NCBI RefSeq assembly: GCF_000484635.1
Contig: NZ_AXVM01000003.1
Span: 124,001-188,000, forward strand
Source: Comamonas badia DSM 17552
GTDB lineage: Bacteria; Pseudomonadota; Gammaproteobacteria; Burkholderiales; Burkholderiaceae_C
Length of the DNA stretch: 64,000 nt
Reading direction: 5' to 3'
This document shows, piece after piece, positions 18,524-27,123 of this stretch (the first letter of the stretch is position 1; the number at the start of each line of letters is the position of its first letter). The notes under the pieces are model-generated. The model had not been told where the DNA came from. It searched no databases and saw nothing but the letters and a program-made list of their open reading frames with translations. The position numbers were made by a program, and so were the translations under genes.

Positions 18524-19660
18524 TCAAACGATGGCAAAGGCCTCGGTGCCCGCGGCCAGATCGCCCGATTTGGCGCGCTGGCTGGTCAGCTTGATCTGCA
18601 GCCGCAGGTCGTTGACCGAGTCGGCATTGCGCAGCGCGTCTTCATAGGTGACGAGGTTGGCCTCGTACAGGTCAAACAGCGCCTGGTCAAAGGTCTGCAT
18701 GCCCAGCTCGCGGCTCTTCTTCATCGTCTCCTTGATGTTGCTCACCTCGCCCTTGAAGATGAAGTCGGCAATCAGGGGCGAATTGAGCATCACCTCCACC
18801 GCGGCGATGCGGCCCTTGCCATCCTGCTTGGGCAGCAGGCGCTGCGACACCATGCCCTTGAGGTTGAGCGACAAATCCATCAGCAGCTGCGCGCGCCGCT
18901 CTTCGGGGAAGAAGTTGATGATGCGGTCCAGCGCCTGGTTGGCGCTGTTGGCGTGCAAGGTTGCCAGGCACAGGTGGCCGGTCTCGGCGAAGGCCACCGC
19001 GTGTTCCATGGTCTCGCGGTCGCGGATTTCACCCATCAGGATCACATCGGGCGCCTGGCGCAGCGCGTTCTTCAGCGCCGCTTCCCAGCTGTCGGTATCG
19101 AGCCCGACCTCGCGCTGCGTCACCACGCAGTTCTTGTGCGGGTGCACGAATTCGACCGGGTCCTCCACCGTGATGATGTGGCCGTAGGAATGCTCGTTGC
19201 GCCAGTCCACCATGGCCGCCAGCGTGGTCGATTTGCCCGAACCCGTGGCGCCGACCATGATGCACAGGCCGCGCTTGGTCATCGCCACTTCCTTGAGGAT
19301 CTGCGGCACGCCCAGGCCATCGATGGTCGGCAGCGTCAGCGGAATCGTGCGCAGCACCATGCCGACGTTGCCCTGCTGGATGAAGGCGTTGACGCGAAAA
19401 CGCCCTATGCCCGCCGGCGAGATGGCGAAGTTGCACTCCTTGGTGCGTTCGAAATCCGCCACCTGCTTGTCGCTCATGATGGAGCGCGCCAGCGTCAAGG
19501 TGTGCGACGGCGTCAGCGGCTGCGGCGAGACCTTGGTCATCTTGCCGTCCACCTTGATCGCCGGCGGAAATTCGGCCGTGACGAACAGATCGCTGCCGCC
19601 GCGGCTGACCATCAGCTTGAGCAGGTCGTTGATGAATTTGCTGGCCTGATCGCGTTCCAT
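18524..19660 (-). CDS. pilU: Type IV pilus retraction ATPase PilU
   Basis: A 378-residue secretion-ATPase-family protein. It contains the Walker A motif VGATGSGKSTTLAAM, the Asp box ITVEDPVEFVH, and the Walker B-like VILMGEIRDRETM, followed by the His box GHLCLATLHANSA. The C-terminal tail beyond the ATPase domain is longer than PilT's and typical of PilU. PilU assists PilT in pulling pili back. Stops only 12 bases before the oxidoreductase gene. It lies downstream of the CNB-domain gene by 42 bases. Confidence 0.95.
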   Translation of the reverse strand: MERDQASKFINDLLKLMVSRGGSDLFVTAEFPPAIKVDGKMTKVSPQPLTPSHTLTLARSIMSDKQVADFERTKECNFAISPAGIGRFRVNAFIQQGNVGMVLRTIPLTLPTIDGLGVPQILKEVAMTKRGLCIMVGATGSGKSTTLAAMVDWRNEHSYGHIITVEDPVEFVHPHKNCVVTQREVGLDTDSWEAALKNALRQAPDVILMGEIRDRETMEHAVAFAETGHLCLATLHANSANQALDRIINFFPEERRAQLLMDLSLNLKGMVSQRLLPKQDGKGRIAAVEVMLNSPLIADFIFKGEVSNIKETMKKSRELGMQTFDQALFDLYEANLVTYEDALRNADSVNDLRLQIKLTSQRAKSGDLAAGTEAFAIV

Positions 19661-19702
19661 GCTGTGTCTCCTCCCTCAGTCCCGCTGTCCCGTCCAAAGG
19701 GG

Positions 19703-20332
19703 TCAGCCCTGGTGGTCGCTCAGGCGCGCGCTGACGACGCGCAAACGCTGCGACAGCTTGCGCGCCAGCAGCGCCACCAGGCTGGCGGCCAGCAGCGGAT
19801 CCTTGGCCATCATTTCGTCCATGGCTTCGGCATTGAGCGCCGCCAGCTCGCAATCCGTGAGCGTGGTGCACGAGGAAAAGCGGATGCCGCTGTCCAGCAG
19901 CGACATTTCGCCCAGGATGTCGCCGGGCCGGGTTTCGGCCAGGCGCAGCTGCTCGCCCCAGGGCTGCAGGCGGTCGACGGCAATCGTGCCGTTGAGCAGC
20001 ACCACCATGAAGTTGCCGTATTCGCCCTGGCGGATCACGTCGCGGTTGGGCGGCACCGAGGCGAACTGGAAAAAGCGCTCCAGGCGCTCGACCGCATCCC
20101 TGTCCAGATGCGACATGTATTTGTCCTTGGCCCACAACGCCTCCAGCAGCTTGCCGCCGCGGCTCTTGGGCAGGCGCTTGGCGCCGATTTCGGTGGCGCG
20201 CGCCTCCCAGGGGATGAGCAGCGCGTCATCCACCCCCTGGCCGACGAACGCCGTGGTGAAGAATGCCGACTCCGGCGGCTCCTCCTGGGCCTTTCCATAT
20301 CTGGACCTGAGCAGGCCGAGAATGCCTTTCAT
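19703..20332 (-). CDS. Cyclic-nucleotide-binding domain protein between pilT and pilU
   Basis: A 209-residue protein. The C-terminal half is a cyclic-nucleotide-monophosphate-binding beta-roll (VIRQGEYGNFMVVLLNGTIA, then RPGDILGEMSLLDSGIRFSS, the phosphate-binding cassette with an Arg in the right area). The N-terminal 70 residues are variable. No DNA-binding HTH is present, so it is not a CRP-type regulator. Its place between the two pilus-retraction ATPases suggests it links nucleotide signalling to pilus retraction. The start was set at ATG 20332 (MKGILGLLRSRYG). The function is inferred from context. Confidence 0.8.
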   Translation of the reverse strand: MKGILGLLRSRYGKAQEEPPESAFFTTAFVGQGVDDALLIPWEARATEIGAKRLPKSRGGKLLEALWAKDKYMSHLDRDAVERLERFFQFASVPPNRDVIRQGEYGNFMVVLLNGTIAVDRLQPWGEQLRLAETRPGDILGEMSLLDSGIRFSSCTTLTDCELAALNAEAMDEMMAKDPLLAASLVALLARKLSQRLRVVSARLSDHQG

Positions 20333-20412
20333 GGCAACAACTCCCATATGCATGGCCCTGTCGCCAGGGCTGATTCGTGGCACCAGCGGCGGCCGCCCGC
20401 GCCGTCAACACA

Positions 20413-21456
20413 TCAACCGGGGAAATTCTCCGGAATCTTGGCCTTGCTGCGCGCCTCGGCCGGGCTGATCACGTTGCGCCGCACGAGGTCGGTCAGGTTC
20501 TGGTCCAGCGTCTGCATGCCGACGCTGTTGCCGGTCTGGATGGTGGAATACATCTGCGCCACCTTGGCTTCGCGGATCAGGTTGCGGATGGCGCTGGTGC
20601 CCAGCATGATCTCGTGCGCCGCCACCCGGCCCTTGCCGTCCTTCTTCTTGCACAGCGTCTGCGAAATCACCGCCTGCAGCGACTCCGAGAGCATGGCGCG
20701 CACCATGTCCTTTTCCTCGGCCGGGAAGACGTCGATGACGCGGTCAATCGTCTTGGCGGCCGACGAGGTGTGCAGCGTGCCGAACACCAGGTGGCCGGTT
20801 TCGGCCGCCGTCATCGCCAGGCGTATGGTTTCCAGGTCGCGCATTTCGCCCACCAGAATCGCGTCCGGGTCCTCGCGCAGGGCCGAGCGCAGCGCCGCGG
20901 AAAACGACAGCGTCATCGGCCCGACCTCGCGCTGGTTGATCAGGCATTTCTTGGATTCATGCACGAATTCGATCGGGTCCTCGATCGTCAGGACATGGCC
21001 GTACTCGGTCTCGTTCAGGTGGTTGACCATGCCCGCCAGCGTCGTCGACTTGCCCGAGCCGGTCGGCCCGGTCACCAGCACCAGGCCGCGCGGCTTGAGC
21101 GCCAGGTCGGCAAAGATCTTGGGCGCGTTGAGCTGTTCGAGCGTCAGGATCTTGCTCGGGATGGTGCGGAACACCGCCGCCGCGCCGCGGTTCTGGTTGA
21201 AGGCATTGACGCGAAAGCGCGCCAGACCATCGATTTCGAAAGAGAAATCAACCTCCAGGAATTCCTCGTAGGCCTTGCGCTGCGAGTCGCTCATGATGTC
21301 GTACACCATGGCGTGCACCGTCTTGTGGTCCAGCGCGTCCACGTTGATGCGGCGCACGTCGCCGTGCACGCGGATCATCGGCGGCAGGCCGGACGACAGA
21401 TGCAGGTCCGATGCATCGTTTTTCACGCTGAAGGCAAGAAGCTGGGTGATATCCAC
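20413..21456 (-). CDS. pilT: Type IV pilus retraction ATPase PilT
   Basis: A 347-residue hexameric ATPase that powers pilus depolymerisation and twitching motility. It begins MDITQLLAFSVKNDASDLHL, then Walker A VTGPTGSGKSTTLAGM, the Asp box LTIEDPIEFVH, Walker B-like AILVGEMRDLETI and the His box GHLVFGTLHTSSA. The C-terminal AIRNLIREAKVAQMYSTIQT is the PilT retraction motif. Length and motifs match PilT. It is first in the pilT-CNB-pilU group and divergent from the YggS gene 62 bases away. Confidence 0.97.
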   Translation of the reverse strand: MDITQLLAFSVKNDASDLHLSSGLPPMIRVHGDVRRINVDALDHKTVHAMVYDIMSDSQRKAYEEFLEVDFSFEIDGLARFRVNAFNQNRGAAAVFRTIPSKILTLEQLNAPKIFADLALKPRGLVLVTGPTGSGKSTTLAGMVNHLNETEYGHVLTIEDPIEFVHESKKCLINQREVGPMTLSFSAALRSALREDPDAILVGEMRDLETIRLAMTAAETGHLVFGTLHTSSAAKTIDRVIDVFPAEEKDMVRAMLSESLQAVISQTLCKKKDGKGRVAAHEIMLGTSAIRNLIREAKVAQMYSTIQTGNSVGMQTLDQNLTDLVRRNVISPAEARSKAKIPENFPG

Positions 21457-21518
21457 GGGATGTCCCTCTTGAATGCGGTGTTTGAATGCGAAGTTTGGAG
21501 TACGCTTTGGCAGGCATT

Positions 21519-22241
21519 ATGACGACGATCGCCGCAAATCTACAAGCCATCAGGGACCGCATTGCACGTGCCTGCGCCATGTGCGCACGCAATCCTGATA
21601 GCGTGGCGCTGCTGGCTGTGTCCAAAACCTTTGGCGCCGATGCGGTGCTGAACGCCGCACAGGCCGGGCAGCGCCTGTTTGGCGAAAACTACATCCAGGA
21701 GGCCGTGCGGAAGATGGCGGACGTGGCCCTGCAGCATCCGCCGCGCCTGGCGTGGCACTGCATCGGCCCGATCCAGAGCAACAAGACGCAGCTGGTGGCG
21801 GAGCACTTCGACTGGGCGCACACCCTGGACCGGGCCAAGATCGCGCGGCGGCTGAACGACCAGCGCCCGCCCCATCTGCCACCGCTGCAGGTCTGCATCC
21901 AGGTGAACGTCGATGGCGGCGCCACCAAATCCGGCCTGCCCGTGCCGGAGGCCGTGGCACTCGCCCGCGAGGTGGCGCAGCTGCCGCGGCTGCAGCTGCG
22001 CGGCGCGATGAGCATTCCCGATCCGCTGCCGGATTTTGACGCGCAGCTGGCCATCCACCAGCGCGCGCGCGCCGCCTTCGACGCCATCGCCGCGGCGTTG
22101 CCCGCGAGCCACACCGGCTTTGACACGCTGTCCCTGGGCATGACCGCCGACCTGGAGGCCGCCATCTGCGCCGGCAGCACCCTGGTGCGCGTGGGCAGCG
22201 GCATCTTTGGCGCGCGCCACTACCCACCGCCCGCCGGATGA
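21519..22241 (+). CDS. YggS-family PLP homeostasis protein
   Basis: A 240-residue single-domain PLP-binding protein (COG0325/PLPBP). The PLP lysine is in LLAVSKTFGADAV and the phosphate-binding segment is TLSLGMTADLEAAI near the C-terminus. The family buffers PLP and affects amino-acid and B6 balance, with no known catalysis. The start is ATG 21519 (MTTIAANLQAI). It is often found beside pilT or proC in proteobacteria; here it is divergent from pilT. Confidence 0.92.
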   Translation: MTTIAANLQAIRDRIARACAMCARNPDSVALLAVSKTFGADAVLNAAQAGQRLFGENYIQEAVRKMADVALQHPPRLAWHCIGPIQSNKTQLVAEHFDWAHTLDRAKIARRLNDQRPPHLPPLQVCIQVNVDGGATKSGLPVPEAVALAREVAQLPRLQLRGAMSIPDPLPDFDAQLAIHQRARAAFDAIAAALPASHTGFDTLSLGMTADLEAAICAGSTLVRVGSGIFGARHYPPPAG

Positions 22242-22348
22242 GCAGCCCCACGCCCGCGCCGCATGCGGCGCCGTGCTAAGCTGAAATCCATCCAATGGCG
22301 CCCGGCCTGCGGCGCCGATCGCACCCCACCTCATTCAGGAGACACACC

Positions 22349-23485
22349 ATGCCCGGACTTCTGCCCGACGTTGACCCCGACGGCCTGCTCGAATTTTCCG
22401 TCGTCTATACCGACCGTTCGCTCAACCACATGTCGCAGCGCTTCGTGCGCGTGATGCAGGACATCCTTGCCACGCTCAAGGAGGTCTATGCAGCGCACAC
22501 GGCCGTGCTGGTGCCCGGCAGCGGCACCTTCGGCATGGAGGCGGTGGCGCGCCAGTTCGCCAACCGCGAGAAGGTGCTGATCGTGCGCAACGGCTGGTTC
22601 AGCTACCGCTGGACGCAGATCTTCGAGGAAGGCGGCCTGGGCGGCGGCGCCGTGGTCTGCAAGGCGCGCCGCCAGGGCGAAGGCAGCCAGGCGCCGTGGG
22701 CGCCCTGCCCGGCGGACGAAGTCGCCCGGGCCATCCGCAGCGAGAAGCCCAGGGTGGTGTTCGCCCCGCATGTGGAAACCGCCAGCGGCATCCTGCTCGG
22801 CGACGATTACCTGCGCACCATCAGCCACGCGGCGCACGAGGTGGGTGCGCTGTTCGTGCTCGACTGCGTCGCCTCGGGCGCGATGTGGGTGGACATGCAG
22901 GCCACCGGCGTGGACGTGCTCATCAGCGCGCCGCAAAAGGGCTGGAGTAGCTCGCCCTGCTGCGCGATGGTGATGCTGTCCGAACGTGCGCGCGAGGCGA
23001 TCGAACCGACCCGAAGCTCCAGCTTCTCCTGCGACCTGAAGAAGTGGATGCAGATCGCCGAAGGCTACGAAAAAGGCCAGCACGCCTACCACACCACCAT
23101 GCCCACCGATCCGCTCGTCCTCCTGCGCGACACCATGCTGGAAGCCCGTTCACGGGGGTTTGCCACCTTGCGCGAGCAGCAGCTGGCGCTTGGCAGCAAG
23201 GTGCGCGCGCTGCTGGAAGGCCGCGGCTTTCCCAGCGTGGCGGCCGAAGGCTGGAAGGCGCCCGGCGTGGTCGTGAGCTACACCACCGACCCGGACATCA
23301 AGAGCGGCAAAAAATTCCTGCAGGCCGGCCTGCAGACCGCCTCGGGCGTGCCGCTGCAGTGCGATGAAGGCGCGGATTTCCACACCTTCCGCCTGGGCCT
23401 GTTCGGCCTCGACAAATGGGCCAACCCGGATCGCAGCGTGGCACAGCTGGCCAAGGCGCTGGACTCCATGGGCATCCTCGGCTGA
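22349..23485 (+). CDS. Aminotransferase class V (alanine-glyoxylate / serine-glyoxylate type)
   Basis: A 378-residue PLP enzyme of fold type I. The PLP lysine is in LISAPQKGWSSSPC, and the LDCVASGAMWVDMQATGVDV stretch carries the aspartate that pairs with the pyridine nitrogen. The start ATG 22349 is preceded by an AGGAGACACACC Shine-Dalgarno, which fixes it. It belongs to the aminotransferase class V family that includes serine-pyruvate and alanine-glyoxylate aminotransferases. The substrate is not known from sequence. A copy of the ~55-bp repeat follows its stop. Confidence 0.85.
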   Translation: MPGLLPDVDPDGLLEFSVVYTDRSLNHMSQRFVRVMQDILATLKEVYAAHTAVLVPGSGTFGMEAVARQFANREKVLIVRNGWFSYRWTQIFEEGGLGGGAVVCKARRQGEGSQAPWAPCPADEVARAIRSEKPRVVFAPHVETASGILLGDDYLRTISHAAHEVGALFVLDCVASGAMWVDMQATGVDVLISAPQKGWSSSPCCAMVMLSERAREAIEPTRSSSFSCDLKKWMQIAEGYEKGQHAYHTTMPTDPLVLLRDTMLEARSRGFATLREQQLALGSKVRALLEGRGFPSVAAEGWKAPGVVVSYTTDPDIKSGKKFLQAGLQTASGVPLQCDEGADFHTFRLGLFGLDKWANPDRSVAQLAKALDSMGILG

Positions 23486-23516
23486 AACGCTGCCCGTGCC
23501 AGCGCCCCTGAATACT

Positions 23517-23572
23517 GAACAAAAATAGCTTAAAGCGCGCTTCTGGACTGCGTTTTCAGCTATTCATTCAGG
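23517..23572. repeat. Interspersed ~55-bp repeat, copy after the aminotransferase gene
   Basis: GAACAAAAATAGCTTAAAGCG, then CGCTTCTGGACTGCG, and TTTTCAGCTATTCATTCAGG. The AATAGCT start and AGCTATT end mirror each other. The copy lies between the aminotransferase stop and the response-regulator gene. Confidence 0.65.
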
Positions 23573-23640
23573 AATCTTCTTTTACCCTGGCTTTACACGG
23601 GCTTCAACACCGCGCAGCCGCACGCAGGCAGGATGGCCGC

Positions 23641-24357
23641 ATGAACGCCCAGCTCCTGATGATCGAAGACGACCACCGCCTCGCGCAGATGGTGGTGCAG
23701 TACCTGCAGCAGTCGGCGCTGCAGGTGGACCATGTGGACAGCGCAGCCGCGGGCCTGCTCCGGCTGGAAACACCGGGCGGCAACCCGCTGCCGGACCTGG
23801 TGATCCTCGATTTGATGCTGCCCGACATGGACGGGCTGGAGGTCTGCCGGCGCGTGCGCGCACTGCCGGGCGTCGCGGGCAGGGTGCCGATCCTGATGCT
23901 GACCGCCAAGGGCGACCCGATGGACCGCGTGATCGGCCTGGAAGTGGGCGCCGACGATTACCTGCCCAAACCCTTCGAGCCGCGCGAGCTGCTGGCGCGC
24001 ATCCGCGCCATCCTGCGCCGGCGCGAGGGCGGCGCGCAGCAGGCCAGCAGCGTGATGCGCTTCGGCAGCCTGGAGATCGACCGCGACGCGCGCACCATCA
24101 GCGTGGGCGGCCAGGCGGCGGAGCTCACCTCCTACCAGTTCGATCTGCTGGTGGCGCTGGCCGAACGCGCCGGCCGCGTGCTCACGCGCGACCAGATCAT
24201 GGAGGCGGTGCGCGGCAGAGAGCTGGAGGCGTTCGACCGCTCCATCGACGTGCACATGGGCCGCATCCGCGCGGCCATCGAACAGGACGTGAAGAACCCC
24301 AAACGCATCCTCACCGTGCGCGGCGTGGGCTATGTGTTTGCCAAGCACCAGGAATAG
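23641..24357 (+). CDS. OmpR/RstA-type response regulator
   Basis: A 238-residue regulator with an N-terminal receiver domain: acidic pocket IEDD, phospho-acceptor Asp in VILDLMLPDMDGLEVC, switch Thr in LMLTAKGD, and Lys in YLPKPFEPRELLARI. The C-terminal winged helix ends with the signature RSIDVHMGRIRAAIEQD, then ILTVRGVGYVFAKHQE. It is the partner of the sensor kinase downstream; the two genes are separated by a 100-bp 7-mer repeat rather than overlapping. It resembles RstA/CpxR more than PhoB. The inducing signal is unknown. Confidence 0.92.
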   Translation: MNAQLLMIEDDHRLAQMVVQYLQQSALQVDHVDSAAAGLLRLETPGGNPLPDLVILDLMLPDMDGLEVCRRVRALPGVAGRVPILMLTAKGDPMDRVIGLEVGADDYLPKPFEPRELLARIRAILRRREGGAQQASSVMRFGSLEIDRDARTISVGGQAAELTSYQFDLLVALAERAGRVLTRDQIMEAVRGRELEAFDRSIDVHMGRIRAAIEQDVKNPKRILTVRGVGYVFAKHQE

Positions 24358-24363
24358 GGAGGG

Positions 24364-24457
24364 GTGAGGCGTGAGGCGTGAAGCGTTAGGAGACCCTCAC
24401 CCCTCACCCCTCACCCCTCACCCCTCACCCCTCACGCCCAACGCCCAACGCCCAACC
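24364..24457. repeat. Inverted 7-mer tandem repeat ahead of the sensor kinase
   Basis: Six exact copies of CCCTCAC run from 24394, followed by three copies of GCCCAAC that end at the kinase ATG. Upstream are three to four degenerate GTGAGGC units, which are complementary to the CCTCAC units, so a long hairpin is possible. The 7-base unit is not a multiple of three. Confidence 0.85.
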
Positions 24458-25687
24458 ATGCTCGGCCCCTTCTCCCGCCGCCTGTACCTGCGCATCTGGC
24501 TCGCCACCGTCGGCGGCGTGCTGGTGTTTGCGCTGGTGGTCGGCTGGGTCTGGCGCATCGCGGCGGAGCACAACGCACAGGCCATGAACGCGCCACCGCC
24601 GCGCGAGCTGCAGATCACGGGCGAGGACGGCACGCCGCTGCTGCAGGGCCTGGCCGCACGCGAGCCCGGTCCGTGGGAAAACGGCGTGACCTACCAGATC
24701 GAAACGCCCGAGGGCAAGAATTACACGCTGAAGATGGCGCCGCGCCAGCGGTCGGCGGGCAGCGGCGCGCGCAGCCGCCGCGACGGCCCGTTCTGGCTGG
24801 CTCCGCCCTATGGCTTTCTGTGGATTCTGGGGCTGGTGGGGCTGGCGGTCACGCTGGGGGTGTTCCCCATCATCCGCAAGCTGCTGCAGCGCCTGGAGCG
24901 GCTGCAGCGCAGCGTGCAGCGCTTTGGCGAAGGCGATCTTGCGGTGCGCGCGCCCGAGCAGGGGCATGATGAGGTGGCGCAGCTGGCGCGCCAGTTCAAC
25001 GCCGCGGCGGCGCGCGTGCAGGCGCTGGTGGAGTCGCACAAATCGCTGCTGGCCAACGCCTCGCACGAACTGCGTTCGCCGCTGGCGCGCATCCGCATGG
25101 GGCTGGGGCTGCTGGAAGGCGGCGCGCCCTCGCCCGAAACGCAGGCCGAACTGCAGCGCAACATTGCCGAGCTGGACCAGCTGGTCGATGAGATCCTGCT
25201 CGCCAGCCGGCTCGATGCCGGTGCGCCGAACGTGGGTACCGTGGAAATGGTCGATCTCGTCGGCCTGGCCGCCGAGGAATGCGCACGCGTCGATGCCGAA
25301 CTGGAGATGGCCGGGGGCCGCGCCATCCCCGAGCTGCCCGGCATCGTGCGGCTGCTGCGCCGCGCGGTGCGCAACCTGCTGGAAAACGCACGCCGCTACA
25401 GCGCCGGCAACGTCACGCTGCAGCTCTCGTGCGAGGGCGGCGCGGTGCTGGTGCGCGTGAGCGACCACGGGCCAGGCGTGCCGCAGCCGCAGCGCGAACG
25501 GATTTTCGAGCCCTTCTACCGCCTGCCCGGTGCCAGCGAGAAGAGCGGCGGCGTCGGCCTGGGACTGGCCCTGGTGCGCTCGATTGCCCAGCGCCATGGG
25601 GGCAACGTGGTCTGCGAGGGCCGTCCCGATGGTGCGACGGGCGCGAGCTTCGTGCTGCGCCTGCCTTTGCGTGCCATGGCGCAATGA
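24458..25687 (+). CDS. Two-component sensor histidine kinase (HAMP, HisKA, HATPase)
   Basis: A 409-residue inner-membrane kinase. There is a first transmembrane segment (IWLATVGGVLVFALVVGW), a periplasmic domain of about 90 residues, a second segment, a HAMP domain, then the phospho-His motif LLANASHELRSPLARIRMGL. The ATPase has NLLENARRYS (N box), DHGPGVP, IFEPFYRLP and GVGLGLALVRSI. It should phosphorylate the regulator at 23641. The start is uncertain: ATG 24458 has no Shine-Dalgarno, whereas GTG 24371, in frame through the 7-mer repeat, follows GGGAGGGG with good spacing. The TGA at its end is supplied by the ~100-bp repeat. Confidence 0.9.
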   Translation: MLGPFSRRLYLRIWLATVGGVLVFALVVGWVWRIAAEHNAQAMNAPPPRELQITGEDGTPLLQGLAAREPGPWENGVTYQIETPEGKNYTLKMAPRQRSAGSGARSRRDGPFWLAPPYGFLWILGLVGLAVTLGVFPIIRKLLQRLERLQRSVQRFGEGDLAVRAPEQGHDEVAQLARQFNAAAARVQALVESHKSLLANASHELRSPLARIRMGLGLLEGGAPSPETQAELQRNIAELDQLVDEILLASRLDAGAPNVGTVEMVDLVGLAAEECARVDAELEMAGGRAIPELPGIVRLLRRAVRNLLENARRYSAGNVTLQLSCEGGAVLVRVSDHGPGVPQPQRERIFEPFYRLPGASEKSGGVGLGLALVRSIAQRHGGNVVCEGRPDGATGASFVLRLPLRAMAQ

Positions 25688-25788
25688 CCGCTGCTCTGCG
25701 GCGATGACGCGGCTCGCGCCGCATGACGGGGCATTGGTCATTTCGTCATGCCCGGCGCCAGCCGGCGCCATTCCGTCATTTCGTCATG
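25683..25788. repeat. ~100-bp stop-codon-supplying repeat, copy 1
   Basis: It begins AATGACCGCTGC and ends TTTCGTCATG. Internally it has GATGACGCGGC-(TCG)-CGCCGCATGAC and a CGGCGCC...GGCGCC hairpin. The TGA at 25685-25687 is the stop codon of the sensor kinase. Two further copies are at 26267 and 34542. Confidence 0.8.
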
Positions 25789-25828
25789 GCCTCTTTTGCG
25801 CCGTACCATCCGAGGCACTGGAGGCCCC

Positions 25829-26263
25829 ATGCACTGGATGAAACCCTTGGCCGCGCTGGCGCTGGCCCTTGCCACCGGCGCCGGATGGGCGCAAAGCGCC
25901 GCCGAGCCGCTGGTGCTGCGCAGCGTGATGGCGCAGATGCAGGCGGATACGCAGGCCGCGGGCGACGCCATCGCTCGCCAGGACTGGGCGAGCGCCGCCA
26001 GCCATGCCGACAAACTGGCACACCACGCCGAGCCTCCGGCGCTGGAAAAGGTGCGCATCCTGACCTGGCTGCTCACCGACGCGATGACGTTCCGCAACTA
26101 CGACCTGCAGGTCAAGTCCGCGGCCGCGCAGCTGCGGACCGCCGCCCAGCAGCAGGACGGCGTGGCCGCCGCCCGCGATCTGGCGCGCATGCAGCAAAGC
26201 TGCGACGGCTGCCACAACAGCTACCGTGCCAAGTTTCTGGCGCATTTCTACGGGACGCCATGA
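25829..26263 (+). CDS. Cytochrome c' family protein
   Basis: A 144-residue secreted haem protein. It has a signal peptide (LAALALALATGAGWAQS, cleavage after AWAQ-type sequence) and a single C-terminal haem-binding motif CDGCHNSYR in the final helix, the position used in cytochromes c'. These four-helix-bundle periplasmic proteins bind NO or CO and are linked to NO tolerance. ATG 25829 has a GGAGG Shine-Dalgarno and gives a normal signal peptide. It sits between two copies of the ~100-bp repeat. Confidence 0.85.
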   Translation: MHWMKPLAALALALATGAGWAQSAAEPLVLRSVMAQMQADTQAAGDAIARQDWASAASHADKLAHHAEPPALEKVRILTWLLTDAMTFRNYDLQVKSAAAQLRTAAQQQDGVAAARDLARMQQSCDGCHNSYRAKFLAHFYGTP

Positions 26264-26266
26264 CAG

Positions 26267-26364
26267 AATGACCGCTGCGCTGCAGCGATGACGCGGCGCA
26301 CGCCGCATGACGGGGGTATTGGTCATTTCGCCACGCCCGGCGCCAGCCGGCGTCATTGCGTCAT
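26267..26364. repeat. ~100-bp stop-codon-supplying repeat, copy 2
   Basis: It starts AATGACCGCTGCGCTGCAG 3 bases after the cytochrome c' stop. Its right end GCGTCA supplies the minus-strand stop (TGA) of riboflavin synthase at 26361-26363. The centre GATGACGCGGCGCACGCCGC and the CGGCGCCAGCCGGCG hairpin match copy 1. Confidence 0.8.
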
Positions 26365-27050
26365 CGCGCCAGGAAATCGTCGAGCGACTGCCCCTTGTCC
26401 CTGAGCAGCGCATCGATCGCGCCCCTCAGCGGCGCCAGGCGCTGCTCCACCGCCTCGCGCACGGTATCGACCATGACCACCGTATTGCGCTCCACTTCGA
26501 TGTTGAGTGCATCGCCCTCGCGCTTGTCCTCGAACACCGTGGCGCGGCGCGTCTCGGGAATCAGCCAGACCTCGAACCAGCCCGCGGCCCGATCGCACTC
26601 GGCAATCGTCAGGCTCGCGCCATTGACGGCGATATAGCCCTTGGCAAACACGTAGCGCATGTGGCTTGCGGGCATGCCGATGCGCCAGACCAGGTTGTTC
26701 TCCAGCACGCGCCGCTGCGCCAGCCGCGCGGTGCAGTCGATGTGGCCCGAGAGCGGATGCCCGCCGATCTCCGCGCCGTCCCGGGCCGCGCGCTCCACAT
26801 TCACCGGCTGGCCCGCGCCGTAACCCGCCAGCGTGGTGATCGCCAGGCTTTGCTGCATCACGTCAAAGCAGGCGCGCGTGGGCGAGGCGATGCGGGTGAC
26901 CGTCAGACACACGCCATCGACGGCCACGCTGGCGCCTATCGCCAGGCCTTCGCAGAAGCCCGCCGGGAATTCGATGGTGAAGCTGCGCAGACCGGTGCGA
27001 TCCTCGATCGCATCCAGCGTGGCGACGGCCTGGACTATGCCTGTGAACAT
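26361..27050 (-). CDS. ribE: Riboflavin synthase, alpha chain
   Basis: A 229-residue lumazine-binding protein with two tandem beta-barrel repeats. The N-terminus MFTGIVQAVATLDAI is diagnostic, and each half contains the HLSGHxD-type motif (GGHPLSGHIDCTARL in the first). It converts two 6,7-dimethyl-8-ribityllumazine molecules into riboflavin plus the pyrimidine. Usual length is about 200-215, so the tail is slightly long. The stop lies in the right end of repeat copy 2, and the last residues (DFLAR) may derive from it. No FMN riboswitch is seen upstream. Confidence 0.95.
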   Translation of the reverse strand: MFTGIVQAVATLDAIEDRTGLRSFTIEFPAGFCEGLAIGASVAVDGVCLTVTRIASPTRACFDVMQQSLAITTLAGYGAGQPVNVERAARDGAEIGGHPLSGHIDCTARLAQRRVLENNLVWRIGMPASHMRYVFAKGYIAVNGASLTIAECDRAAGWFEVWLIPETRRATVFEDKREGDALNIEVERNTVVMVDTVREAVEQRLAPLRGAIDALLRDKGQSLDDFLAR

Positions 27051-27123
27051 GCTGCAAAACCGTGTGGGGTGAACGGCCCATTGTGCCAGCGCGCTACCAT
27101 GGTGCGCCCATCAAGGAGCCCGC

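Noticed and set aside
18353-21271. A 972-codon open frame on the plus strand opposite pilU, the CNB gene and pilT
   Set aside because: It is the antisense shadow of three well-supported genes; high GC removes stop codons from the complementary frame, and its protein has no recognisable domain.
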